Origin: Solirubrobacter ginsenosidimutans
Lineage (GTDB): Bacteria; Actinomycetota; Thermoleophilia; Solirubrobacterales; Solirubrobacteraceae
DNA length: 64,000 nt
Reading direction: 5' to 3'
Assembly (NCBI RefSeq): GCF_027587205.1
Contig: NZ_JAPDOD010000006.1
Coordinates: forward strand, 1-64,000
In this document: in pieces, positions 8,786 to 16,252 of the stretch
Position numbering within the stretch: the stretch's first letter is position 1
How the letters are laid out: each line of letters starts with the position of its first letter
Translations under genes and position numbers: made by a program
The notes under the pieces: model-generated
What the model was told of the DNA's origin: nothing
Database searches by the model: none
The model's input: only the letters and a program-made list of their open reading frames with translations

Positions 8786-9580
8786 ATGAACGTGTTCATC
8801 ACCGGAGGTACCGGATACCTCGGCCCGGCCACCATCGCCGCGCTCAACGCAGCCGGCCATTCCGTCTCGGCGCTCGTGCGCACGCCCCGTGAGGTGCCGG
8901 GCGCGACGACCGTGCTCGGCTCCCTCACCGACCTCGACGTGCTGCGCTCGGCGGCGTCCCACGCGGACGCGGTCATCCACCTCGCCGCCGACTACGGCGG
9001 CGACGGCGCGCGGGTCGACCGCGAGGCGGCGCTCGCGATGCTCTCGGCGAGTGGCGTGTACGTCCACACCGGCGGCGTCTGGGTCTACGGCGACACCGAC
9101 GGCATCGCCGACGAGGACGCGCCGCAGAACCCGCCCGCGATCGTCGCCTGGCGCGCGGAGAACGAGCGCTTGGTGCTCGAGGCGGGTGGGCGGCTGGTCA
9201 TGCCGGGCCTGGTCTACGGCGGCCACGCCGGCCTGATCGAGCAGTTCTTCGCGGGGCCGCTGCAGTACATCGGCGACGGCGCAAACCGCTGGCCGCTCGT
9301 GCACCGCGAGGACATCGCGGATCTCTACGTCCGGGCGCTGGATGCGCCGGCGGGTGCGCGCTACCTCGGCGTCGGGCCGGGCGAACCGACCTTGCGCGAG
9401 GTCGTCGGCGCGCTCGGCGGGTCGTCCTCGATCTCACTGGAGGCGGCGCGCGCGTCGATGGGCCCGATCGCGGAGGCGTTCGCCCTCGACCAGCGCTTCA
9501 CCTCCGCCCGCGCCCACACGGAGCTCGGTTGGACCCCGCGCTTCCCCGACCCGCTGGGTGAGCTCGCCCGCCCCAGATAA
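8786..9580 (+). CDS. NAD-dependent epimerase/dehydratase (extended SDR)
   Basis: The 264-residue protein starts MNVFITGGTGYLGPATIAAL, with the Rossmann motif TGGTGYLG at residues 6-13, and continues with AVIHLAADYGG. It resembles atypical extended SDRs of the nucleoside-diphosphate-sugar epimerase type. The usual YxxxK pair is not evident; the region has VWVYGDTDG, so catalysis may differ or the protein may be mainly a cofactor binder. Only 10 bases separate its stop from larB, so it appears to be the first gene of an operon with larB, larC and larE. Confidence 0.75.
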   Translation: MNVFITGGTGYLGPATIAALNAAGHSVSALVRTPREVPGATTVLGSLTDLDVLRSAASHADAVIHLAADYGGDGARVDREAALAMLSASGVYVHTGGVWVYGDTDGIADEDAPQNPPAIVAWRAENERLVLEAGGRLVMPGLVYGGHAGLIEQFFAGPLQYIGDGANRWPLVHREDIADLYVRALDAPAGARYLGVGPGEPTLREVVGALGGSSSISLEAARASMGPIAEAFALDQRFTSARAHTELGWTPRFPDPLGELARPR

Positions 9581-9590
9581 CCTCCGGGCG

Positions 9591-10328
9591 GTGGACCGGC
9601 CGTTCGTGGATCTGGGGTTCGCCCGCGTCGACACGGACCGCGAGGCGCGTCAAGGCGCGCCCGAGGCGATCTATGCCGAGGGCAAGACGCCGGAGGAGAT
9701 CGCGGCGATCGCGACCGCGCTGCTGGACGGCGGGGCGAGCAGCGTGCTCGTCACCCGCGCCGACGAGGCGGCTCGCGCGGCGCTGCGGAGCGTCGCGGCC
9801 GACGCGCAGGAGGACGAGCGCGCGCGGCTCGCCTGGGTGGCGCGCGAGACACCCACTCCGCGCGGCGTGGTGACGATCGTCTCGGGCGGGACCTCCGATG
9901 GCCCCGTCGTGCGCGAGGTTCAGGTGCGAGCGGAGCTGCTGGGAACGACCGTCGTCGTCCACCGGGACGCGGGCGTGGCGGGGCTGCACCGGCTCGAGCC
10001 GGCGCTGGAGGACTTGAAGCGCGCGGATTGCGTGGTCGTGGTCGCGGGGTGGGACGCGGCGCTGGCCTCGGTCGTCGGGGGGCTCGTCGCCGCCCCGGTC
10101 ATCGCGGTGCCGACCAGCACCGGCTACGGCGCGACGTTCGGCGGCGTGAGCGCGTTGCTCGCGATGATCACGTCCTGCGCGGCGGGGGTGGCGGTCGTGA
10201 ACATCGACGATGGGTTCGGCGCGGGCACGATCGCGGCCCGGATCGCGAGGCAGTCGGCGCCGCGCGATCACGACGCGGCGACGCGGGCGACGGCCGGCGG
10301 CCATGCCGCCGCGGAGCGGCCGGAATGA
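9591..10328 (+). CDS. larB: Pyridinium-3,5-biscarboxylic acid mononucleotide synthase LarB
   Basis: LarB carboxylates and hydrolyses nicotinic acid adenine dinucleotide, the first step of nickel-pincer (NPN) cofactor synthesis. The GTG at 9591 gives 245 residues beginning VDRPFVDLGFARVDTDREARQGAPEAIYAEGK, the typical LarB opening. The C-terminal half is PurE-like (VTIVSGGTSDGPVVREV..., VVVAGWDAALASVVGGLV, VPTSTGYGATFGG). The length matches the family. Its TGA overlaps the larC ATG (ATGA, 10325-10328), so the two are translationally coupled. Confidence 0.93.
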   Translation: MDRPFVDLGFARVDTDREARQGAPEAIYAEGKTPEEIAAIATALLDGGASSVLVTRADEAARAALRSVAADAQEDERARLAWVARETPTPRGVVTIVSGGTSDGPVVREVQVRAELLGTTVVVHRDAGVAGLHRLEPALEDLKRADCVVVVAGWDAALASVVGGLVAAPVIAVPTSTGYGATFGGVSALLAMITSCAAGVAVVNIDDGFGAGTIAARIARQSAPRDHDAATRATAGGHAAAERPE

Positions 10329-11491
10329 CGCGCGTTCTCTACATCGACTGCATCGGCGGTGTCGCCGGGGACATGCTGCTCGGTGCGCTGATCGACGCCG
10401 GCGCGCAAGTCGAGCTGCCCGACCTGCAGGTCGACGGGCTGCGGATCGAGCTCGGAACGGCCGAGCGGCACGGGATCTCCGCGACGACGGTGACCGTCCA
10501 CGGAGACCCCGGGCAGCCGCACCGGCACTGGTCGTCGATCCGCGCGCAGATCGACGCGGCGCAGCTTCCCGAGCGGCCGCGAGCCCGCGCACAAGCCGCG
10601 TTCGAACGGCTCGCGATCGCCGAGGGCCGCATCCACGGGATCGCCCCGGAGGCGGTGCACTTCCACGAGGTGGGTGCGGTCGACGCGATCGGCGAGGTCG
10701 TCGGCGTCGCGCTCGCGCTCGAGTCGCTGAACATCGAGCGAGTCGTCTGCTCGCCGCTCCCCGTCGGCCGCGGATTCGTCGACGCCGCGCACGGGCGGCT
10801 CCCGCTCCCCGCTCCCGCGACGCTCACGCTGCTCGAGGGCGCGCCGATCCACGGGGTCGACATCGCGATGGAGCTCGTCACGCCCACGGGCGCGGCGCTC
10901 GTCGCCTCGCTCGCGGACGAGTTCGGCGACATCCCGGCGATGCGCGTCGAAGGCTCGGGCTACGGCGCCGGGTCACGTGACCTGAAGCAGCTGCCCAACG
11001 TCGTGCGGGTGATCGTCGGCACCGAAGCGCGCACGCCCCAGGGCGTCTCGTTGATCGAGGCCAACCTCGACGACCTGATCCCCGAGCTCGCGCCCGACGC
11101 CGCCAAGGCCTGCTTCGACGCGGGCGCGCTGGACGTCTGGACCACGCCGATCCAGATGAAGCGCGGCCGCCCGGCGTTCACCCTGTCGGCGCTGACGCGA
11201 CCGCAGGATCAGCGCGCGGTCGCCGAGGCGATGCTGCGCGAGACGAGCACGCTCGGCGTGCGCATCGCCCACTTGGACCGCGTCGAGCTCGCCCGCGAGT
11301 GGTTGAGCGTGGACGTCGGCGGGGAACCGGTCCGCGTGAAGGTGGGCAAGCTCGACGGCCGGATCGTCAACCTCGCGCCGGAGCACGCCGACTGCGAGCG
11401 CGCCGCGCGCATCCTCGGCGCCCCCGTCAAGGTCGTGTGGGCCCGGGCGCTCGCGAGTGGTCACGAATCCACCCAGGAGGTGGATTCGTGA
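10325..11491 (+). CDS. larC: Nickel insertion protein LarC (pyridinium-3,5-bisthiocarboxylate nickel chelatase)
   Basis: LarC inserts nickel into the dithiolated precursor in a CTP-dependent reaction, completing the NPN cofactor. The 388-residue protein opens MTRVLYIDCIGGVAGDMLLGALIDAG, the LarC signature. It contains HFHEVGAVDAIGEVVG, and ends with the CTP-binding LarC2-like half (NLDDLIPELAPDA, TTPIQMKRGRPAF, LREETSTLGVR-like). In some lactobacilli larC is split and needs a programmed frameshift; here it is one continuous frame. Its 3' end lies in a perfect 19-bp hairpin that also holds the larE start. Confidence 0.93.
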   Translation: MTRVLYIDCIGGVAGDMLLGALIDAGAQVELPDLQVDGLRIELGTAERHGISATTVTVHGDPGQPHRHWSSIRAQIDAAQLPERPRARAQAAFERLAIAEGRIHGIAPEAVHFHEVGAVDAIGEVVGVALALESLNIERVVCSPLPVGRGFVDAAHGRLPLPAPATLTLLEGAPIHGVDIAMELVTPTGAALVASLADEFGDIPAMRVEGSGYGAGSRDLKQLPNVVRVIVGTEARTPQGVSLIEANLDDLIPELAPDAAKACFDAGALDVWTTPIQMKRGRPAFTLSALTRPQDQRAVAEAMLRETSTLGVRIAHLDRVELAREWLSVDVGGEPVRVKVGKLDGRIVNLAPEHADCERAARILGAPVKVVWARALASGHESTQEVDS

Positions 11492-11497
11492 CCACTC
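11455..11497. promoter_or_regulatory. Perfect 19-bp hairpin enclosing the larE ribosome-binding site and start codon
   Basis: The arms 11455-11473 and 11479-11497 are exact reverse complements with a 5-base loop. The larE Shine-Dalgarno AGGAGG (11475-11480) sits in the loop and the base of the right arm. The GTG start (11488-11490) and the larC stop (11489-11491) sit in the right arm. In mRNA this stem would hide the larE start unless a ribosome finishing larC opens it. The outer arm (GAGTGGTCAC) is related to two palindromes at 52803-52845 and 52909-52947. Confidence 0.75.
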
Positions 11498-12291
11498 TTG
11501 CCGAACTCGAGGCCCGGATCGTGCAACTCGACAGCGTCGTCGTCGCGTTTTCCGGCGGCGTCGACTCGAGCGTCGTGGCCGCGATCGCCCACCAAGCGCT
11601 CGGCGACAAGGCGCTCGCCGTGACCGCCGTGTCACCCGCCGTCGCGCAAGGCGAGCTCGACGGCGCGAGGCGCGTCGCCGCCCACATCGGCATCGCCCAC
11701 GAGATCGTCAACACCAACGAACTGGCACGCGCGGGCTATCGAAAGAACGCCCCCGACCGCTGCTACTTCTGCAAGTCCGAGCTCTACGACACCCTCGCGG
11801 CGCTCGCGACGCACCGCGGCTACCACGCCCTGCTCTCCGGCGCCAACCTCGACGACCAGGGCGACTGGCGTCCCGGCCTCAAGGCCGCGGCGGAGCACGA
11901 CGTCGTCCACCCGCTGCACGACGTCCCCAAGACCCAGGTCCGCGAGCTTGCGCGGCACTTCGCGCTCCCCAGCGCCGAGAAGCCCGCCACGCCGTGCCTG
12001 GCCTCGAGAATCCCCTACGGCACCGCCGTCGATCCCGACACGCTGAAGCTGATCGACCGCGCCGAGCGCAACGTCCGCGCCCTCGGCTTCCCCGTCCTAC
12101 GAGTGCGCCACCACGGGATCATGGGCCGGCTCGAGGTCGACGCGAGCGACCTCCAACGCGCCCTCAACCACGAGCCGCAGATCCTCGCCGCCATCAAAGC
12201 CGCCGGCTACCGCCACGCGGTGATCGACAAAGAGCCGTTCCGCTCGGGACGGCTCAACGCGGCGCTAGTGCGTCCCGCAGCATCGCGGTGA
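11488..12291 (+). CDS. larE: ATP-dependent sacrificial/[4Fe-4S] sulfur transferase LarE
   Basis: LarE thiolates the two carboxylates of the LarB product during NPN cofactor synthesis. The GTG at 11488 gives 267 residues with the PP-loop SGGVDSS at 22-28. Three cysteines are present: C92 and C95 (CYFC) and C170 (TPCLASR). Three-cysteine LarE proteins are thought to carry an iron-sulfur cluster, unlike the single-cysteine sacrificial form of Lactobacillus plantarum. The gene overlaps larC by 4 bases, and its start is buried in a strong hairpin. Its 3' end overlaps the convergent TetR gene by 38 bases. Confidence 0.93.
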   Translation: MTTLAELEARIVQLDSVVVAFSGGVDSSVVAAIAHQALGDKALAVTAVSPAVAQGELDGARRVAAHIGIAHEIVNTNELARAGYRKNAPDRCYFCKSELYDTLAALATHRGYHALLSGANLDDQGDWRPGLKAAAEHDVVHPLHDVPKTQVRELARHFALPSAEKPATPCLASRIPYGTAVDPDTLKLIDRAERNVRALGFPVLRVRHHGIMGRLEVDASDLQRALNHEPQILAAIKAAGYRHAVIDKEPFRSGRLNAALVRPAASR

Positions 12292-12844
12292 GCGCGTCGC
12301 GGAAGCGCGCACGCGCCTCCGCCGTCATCGGGTCGATCCCGCTCAGCCGCGCGCGGAAGCCCGCGTCGGAGAAGTAGGTCGAGACGGCGCCGTAGACGAG
12401 CTGCATCAGCTCGACCGGGTCGTGCGGCCGCAGCCGCCCCGCCGCGACCTCGCGCTCCAGGAACGCCACGGCACGATCCAGGAACGGCCGCATGTGCTCG
12501 GCCATCGCGACCTCAAGGCGCCCGCCGCCCTCGATCGCCTCGCGCCGCCAGATCACGACGAAGTCATGATGGGTGGCGAAGAACTCCATGCCCGCGTTGA
12601 CCAGCGCGGCGACGCGCTCAAAGCCGACCGGCGCCGCGGACACGGCGAGTGAGGTCATCGCGGCCCAGTCGAGCATCGCCTGCTCGATCACCGCGGCGTA
12701 GAGCTTCTCCTTGGAGCCGAAGTGGTAGAGCAGCGTCGGGTGGGTGAGACCCGCGCGCTCGGCGATGTCCTGCAGCCGGGCGCCATAGCCGTGAAGAGCG
12801 AACTCTCCACGCGCCGCTTCCAGAATGCGGTCCTGGGAGGCCAT
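12254..12844 (-). CDS. TetR-family regulator
   Basis: The 196-residue protein has a classic TetR N-terminal helix-turn-helix: RILEAARGEFALHGYGARLQDIAERAGLTHPTLLYHFGSKEKLY. A helical ligand-binding domain follows. It is divergent from the acyl-CoA reductase operon, with a palindrome between them overlapping the likely -35 box of that operon, so it is probably its repressor. TetR proteins of this type often sense acyl-CoAs, which would fit the neighbours; that is inference. It overlaps the end of larE on the other strand. Confidence 0.88.
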   Translation of the reverse strand: MASQDRILEAARGEFALHGYGARLQDIAERAGLTHPTLLYHFGSKEKLYAAVIEQAMLDWAAMTSLAVSAAPVGFERVAALVNAGMEFFATHHDFVVIWRREAIEGGGRLEVAMAEHMRPFLDRAVAFLEREVAAGRLRPHDPVELMQLVYGAVSTYFSDAGFRARLSGIDPMTAEARARFRDALTAMLRDALAPR

Positions 12845-12877
12845 CTACTGACACGTTAGTAGAGAGGGTGGTACGGT
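12845..12877 (+). promoter_or_regulatory. TetR operator over the promoter of the acyl-CoA reductase/LarA-like operon
   Basis: The imperfect palindrome CTACTGACACGTTAGTAG (12845-12862) begins one base upstream of the TetR start codon. A -35-like CTGACA (12848-12853) lies inside it. It is followed after 18 bases by an extended -10 TGGTACGGT (hexamer 12872-12877). Binding would block both genes. A purine-rich ribosome-binding site (GAGGAAGAGG) lies about 10 bases before the GTG at 12908. Confidence 0.55.
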
Positions 12878-12907
12878 GCCCCTCTGCCCGAGGAAGAGGT
12901 ACTCAAC

Positions 12908-15109
12908 GTGACGATGCAGGAGCGGCTCGCCGGTAAGGCGCTGCTGCTGACCGGTGCCTCCGGCTTCGTCGGCAAGGCCCTGCTCGCCCAGATCGTCCGC
13001 GAGCTGCCCGACACGCGCGTGACGGTCCTCCTGCGCGGCGACGCCGGCGACCGGCTCCAGAACCAGGTGCTCACGAGCGCGCCGTTCGAAGGTCTCGACG
13101 GCAGCGCGGTCCAAGCGATCAGCGGCGACCTCGGCGACGAGCACCTGACCGTCGAAGGGCACTACGACGTCGTCATCCACTGCGCCGCCTCGGTCTCCTT
13201 CGAGCAGGCGATGGACGAAGCCCTGGAGCTCAACAGCAAGGGCCCGACCCGGCTTCTGCAGGCCGTCCGCCACGGCGGCAACGATCCGTACTTCATCCAC
13301 GTCTCGACCGCGTACGCCGCGGGCTCGCGCACCGGCCTCGTGCTCGAGCGCCCGAGCGGCACGGCGCCGGGTGAGCCCTGGCTGGACCTCAACGCGGAGC
13401 TCGACGCCGCCAAGGCCTGGCGCCGCGACATCGAAGCCGAGTCGCGCCTCCCGCTGCATCAGCACCGCTTCGTCAAGGAGGCCCAGCGCGACGTCGGCCC
13501 CGCGGGCGGCCCCGCGACCGGCACCCGCGCCGAGATCCTCCGCTACGCCTGGGTCCGCGACCAGCTCACGGAGCGCGGCCGCGAGCGCGCGCGAGCCCTC
13601 GGCTGGAGCGACACCTACGGCCTCAGCAAGGCGATCGGCGAGCGCACGCTGATGGCGGCCAACCCGCGCCGGCTGACGATCGTGCGCCCCGCGATCGTCG
13701 AGTCCGCCCTCCACACCCCGTACCCGGGGTGGATGGAGTCGCTGAAGGTCGCCGACCCGATCCTGCTCGGCTACGGCGCGGGGATCATCCCGGGCCGCTT
13801 CGCCGCCAGCCGCTCGATCCGGATGGATCTGATCCCGGTCGACTTCGTCGCCAACGCCTGCCTCGTCGCGTCCGCGTTCCCGCCGGCCGACGGCACCGTC
13901 CGCACCATGAACGTGTCGACGGGCATGCGCAACCCGTTCACGATCCACGACATGGCCGTGATCACCACGCGGTACTTCCGCGACCGGCCGATCCCGGACG
14001 AGGACGGCCTCCCGGTCGACGTGCCGGAGTGGCGCCTCTCCAGCCGCGCGGAGATCATGACCGCGCTCAACCGCGCGGACAACGTCCTCAAGAAGGGCCG
14101 CGAGCTCCTCGACCGCCTGCCGATCCCGCGCAGCGACGACATCGAGCTGCGCCTGCACAAGGACCAGCGCAAGGTCGACCGGCTGCGGCGATTGAACGAG
14201 ATCTACTCGCCCTACGGCGCGCTGGACTGCGTCTTCGACGACCGCAACACGCGCGAGCTGCTCGACCAGCTGCACCCGGACGACCGCGAGCGCTTCGGCT
14301 TCGACGTCGACGAGATCGACTGGGACCACTACCTCGGCGAGGTCCATCTGCCGGCGCTGCGCGCGATCGCCGTGCCGCCCGCCGCGGGCCCGAAGAAGAC
14401 CCGCTCGGCCGGCCGCCGGCCCGCGCCCGAAGGCCCGCCCGCGCTGGCGGTCTTCGACGTCGAGGGCGTCGTCCTGGACTCGACCGTCGCCCACTTCTAC
14501 GCCTGGCTGCGCACGCGCGACATGCCGGAGCTGGACAAGCTCGTGTGGTCGGCGGGCGTCGCCGCCCGCGTGCCCGGCTGGATCATGGAGGACCGGCGCA
14601 GCCGCACGGCCTTCAACCGCAGCTTCTACCGCCTCTACAAGGACCTGCCCGCGCGCGAGCTGCGCCGCCAGGCCAAGGAGGCGCTGCCGGACTTCATCCA
14701 GCCACGCATCCAGCACGAGGCGATCCGCCGCATCCGCGAGCACAAGCGCCGCGGCGACCGCGTCGTCCTCGTCACGGGCGCGCTCGACTTCCTCGTCGAG
14801 TCGCTCGAGCACCTCGCGGACGAGCTGATCGCCGCCCGGCTGGTGGAGCGCGTGGGGCGGTTCACGGGCGAGCTCGCCGAGCCGCCGCTGACCGCCGACG
14901 GCCGCGCGAGCCTGACCGCCCGCCTCGCCGCCGACCACGGCGTCGAGCTGAGCGACTGCCACGCCTACGGCGACAGCCTCGCGGACCTCCCGATGCTCGA
15001 GCTGGTCGGCCACCCGCACCCGATCAACCCGGACTTCCGGCTCTCGCGGGAGGCCCGGCGCCGCCGCTGGCCGATCGAGACGTGGACGACCGAACGGGCG
15101 GCGGTGTAA
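12908..15109 (+). CDS. Fatty acyl-CoA reductase fused to a HAD-IB hydrolase-like domain
   Basis: This 733-residue protein has two parts. Residues ~8-300 are an NAD(P)-binding domain of the fatty acyl-CoA reductase (NAD_binding_4) type: TGASGFVG at 15-22, HVSTAYAAG near 131, catalytic YGLSK at 237-241. Residues ~510-733 are a HAD-superfamily domain of the IB/CicA kind (FDVEGVVLDS near 515, VLVTGAL, YGDSLADLPML). The usual second Asp of motif I is Glu518, so phosphatase activity may be altered. Reductases of this family turn acyl-CoA into aldehyde or alcohol. It starts a four-gene operon with a dehydrogenase, a LarA-like protein and an acyltransferase. The alternative ATG at 12914 is also possible. 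Confidence 0.85.
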   Translation: MTMQERLAGKALLLTGASGFVGKALLAQIVRELPDTRVTVLLRGDAGDRLQNQVLTSAPFEGLDGSAVQAISGDLGDEHLTVEGHYDVVIHCAASVSFEQAMDEALELNSKGPTRLLQAVRHGGNDPYFIHVSTAYAAGSRTGLVLERPSGTAPGEPWLDLNAELDAAKAWRRDIEAESRLPLHQHRFVKEAQRDVGPAGGPATGTRAEILRYAWVRDQLTERGRERARALGWSDTYGLSKAIGERTLMAANPRRLTIVRPAIVESALHTPYPGWMESLKVADPILLGYGAGIIPGRFAASRSIRMDLIPVDFVANACLVASAFPPADGTVRTMNVSTGMRNPFTIHDMAVITTRYFRDRPIPDEDGLPVDVPEWRLSSRAEIMTALNRADNVLKKGRELLDRLPIPRSDDIELRLHKDQRKVDRLRRLNEIYSPYGALDCVFDDRNTRELLDQLHPDDRERFGFDVDEIDWDHYLGEVHLPALRAIAVPPAAGPKKTRSAGRRPAPEGPPALAVFDVEGVVLDSTVAHFYAWLRTRDMPELDKLVWSAGVAARVPGWIMEDRRSRTAFNRSFYRLYKDLPARELRRQAKEALPDFIQPRIQHEAIRRIREHKRRGDRVVLVTGALDFLVESLEHLADELIAARLVERVGRFTGELAEPPLTADGRASLTARLAADHGVELSDCHAYGDSLADLPMLELVGHPHPINPDFRLSREARRRRWPIETWTTERAAV

Positions 15110-15112
15110 ACC

Positions 15113-16252
15113 GTGCAGGCGCTGACCTACACCCCGAGCCTCGCGAAGTACGTCGCGGCCAAGGCGAACCTTCCGGGCGCGGGCGCGCTGGAGCTGAGCG
15201 AGATCCGCCCGCCGCGCGCTCCCGGCAAGGACTGGCTGCCGATCCGCCCCACGCTCACCGGCATCTGCGGCTCCGACCTCGCGCTGCTCTCTGGCAAGGC
15301 GTCGCTGCACCTCGCAACGCTGACCAGCACGCCCTTCGTCCCCGGCCACGAGATCGTGGGCGAGATCGGCGCCGGCCCGCGCCGCGGCGAGCGGGTCGTC
15401 GTGCAGCCCGCGCTCGGCTGCAGCGCCCGCGGCCTGACGCCGTGCCCCGAGTGCGCGCAGGGCCTGATCGCGCTCTGCCGCCAGACGACCGACGGCACGA
15501 TCAGCGCCGGCCTGCAGACCGGCTTCTGCCGCGAGACCGGCGGCGGCTGGAGCGAGGGCCTGGTCGCGCACGAGTCGCAGCTGCACACCGTCCCGGACGA
15601 CCTGTCGGACGAGGACGCCGTGCTCGTCGAGCCGCTCGCCTGCGCGCTGCACGCCGCCCGCATCGCCGACATCCAGCCCGGGGACAACGTCGCGATCATC
15701 GGCGCGGGCACGATCGGGCTGCTCACGCTCGCGGCCGTGCGCGAGGCCGCGCCGAGCGCGACGCTGATCGCCGTCGCCAAGCACGCGGGCCAGCAGACCG
15801 CCGCGCGACGCTTCGGCGCCGATGACGTCTGCGCGCCCGATCGCATCTACATCGAGGGCGCGCGGATCACGAATTCCCGCAGGCTGGTCGGTCATCAGAA
15901 CCGCGAACTGTTGCTTGGCGGCTTCGACCGTGTACTTGACTGTGTGGGGACCGGAGCGAGCCTGGAGCAGGCCACCACGATCACGCGGGCGCGAGGCCGC
16001 GTGATCCTCGTCGGCATGCCCGGCGAGCTGAAGGCCGACCTCGCCGCGGCGTGGCTGCGCGAGCTGCAGATCCAGAGCGCGTACGGGTACGAGAACGACT
16101 TCCCGGCCGCGCTGGAGTTCGCCAAGACGCTCAAGCCCGGCCGCCTGATCGACCGCGGCTGGCCGCTGCGCTCCCACAAGAAGGCCATCGAGCACGCCCC
16201 GAAAGCCGCGCGAGCGGGCCACGCCAAAACTGTCTTCGAGATAGCCGCCTGA
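15113..16252 (+). CDS. Zinc-dependent medium-chain alcohol dehydrogenase
   Basis: This 379-residue MDR-family oxidoreductase carries the catalytic zinc ligands C52 (GICGSD) and H79-E80 (PGHE), a four-Cys structural zinc site (C103, C111, C114, C122), and the Rossmann motif AIIGAGTIGLLTL near 195. The GTG at 15113 follows the reductase stop by 3 bases, and its TGA overlaps the next ATG (TGATG at 16250-16254). It probably oxidises or reduces a hydroxyl/carbonyl group on the product of the upstream acyl-CoA reductase; substrate unknown. A short stretch near 15840-15950 has less GC-biased codons than its surroundings. Confidence 0.88.
   Translation: MQALTYTPSLAKYVAAKANLPGAGALELSEIRPPRAPGKDWLPIRPTLTGICGSDLALLSGKASLHLATLTSTPFVPGHEIVGEIGAGPRRGERVVVQPALGCSARGLTPCPECAQGLIALCRQTTDGTISAGLQTGFCRETGGGWSEGLVAHESQLHTVPDDLSDEDAVLVEPLACALHAARIADIQPGDNVAIIGAGTIGLLTLAAVREAAPSATLIAVAKHAGQQTAARRFGADDVCAPDRIYIEGARITNSRRLVGHQNRELLLGGFDRVLDCVGTGASLEQATTITRARGRVILVGMPGELKADLAAAWLRELQIQSAYGYENDFPAALEFAKTLKPGRLIDRGWPLRSHKKAIEHAPKAARAGHAKTVFEIAA

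Noticed and set aside
12845..16222. Long minus-strand open frame opposite the acyl-CoA reductase and dehydrogenase genes
   Set aside because: It is an antisense shadow; the plus strand has full motifs of two enzymes with tight operon spacing.
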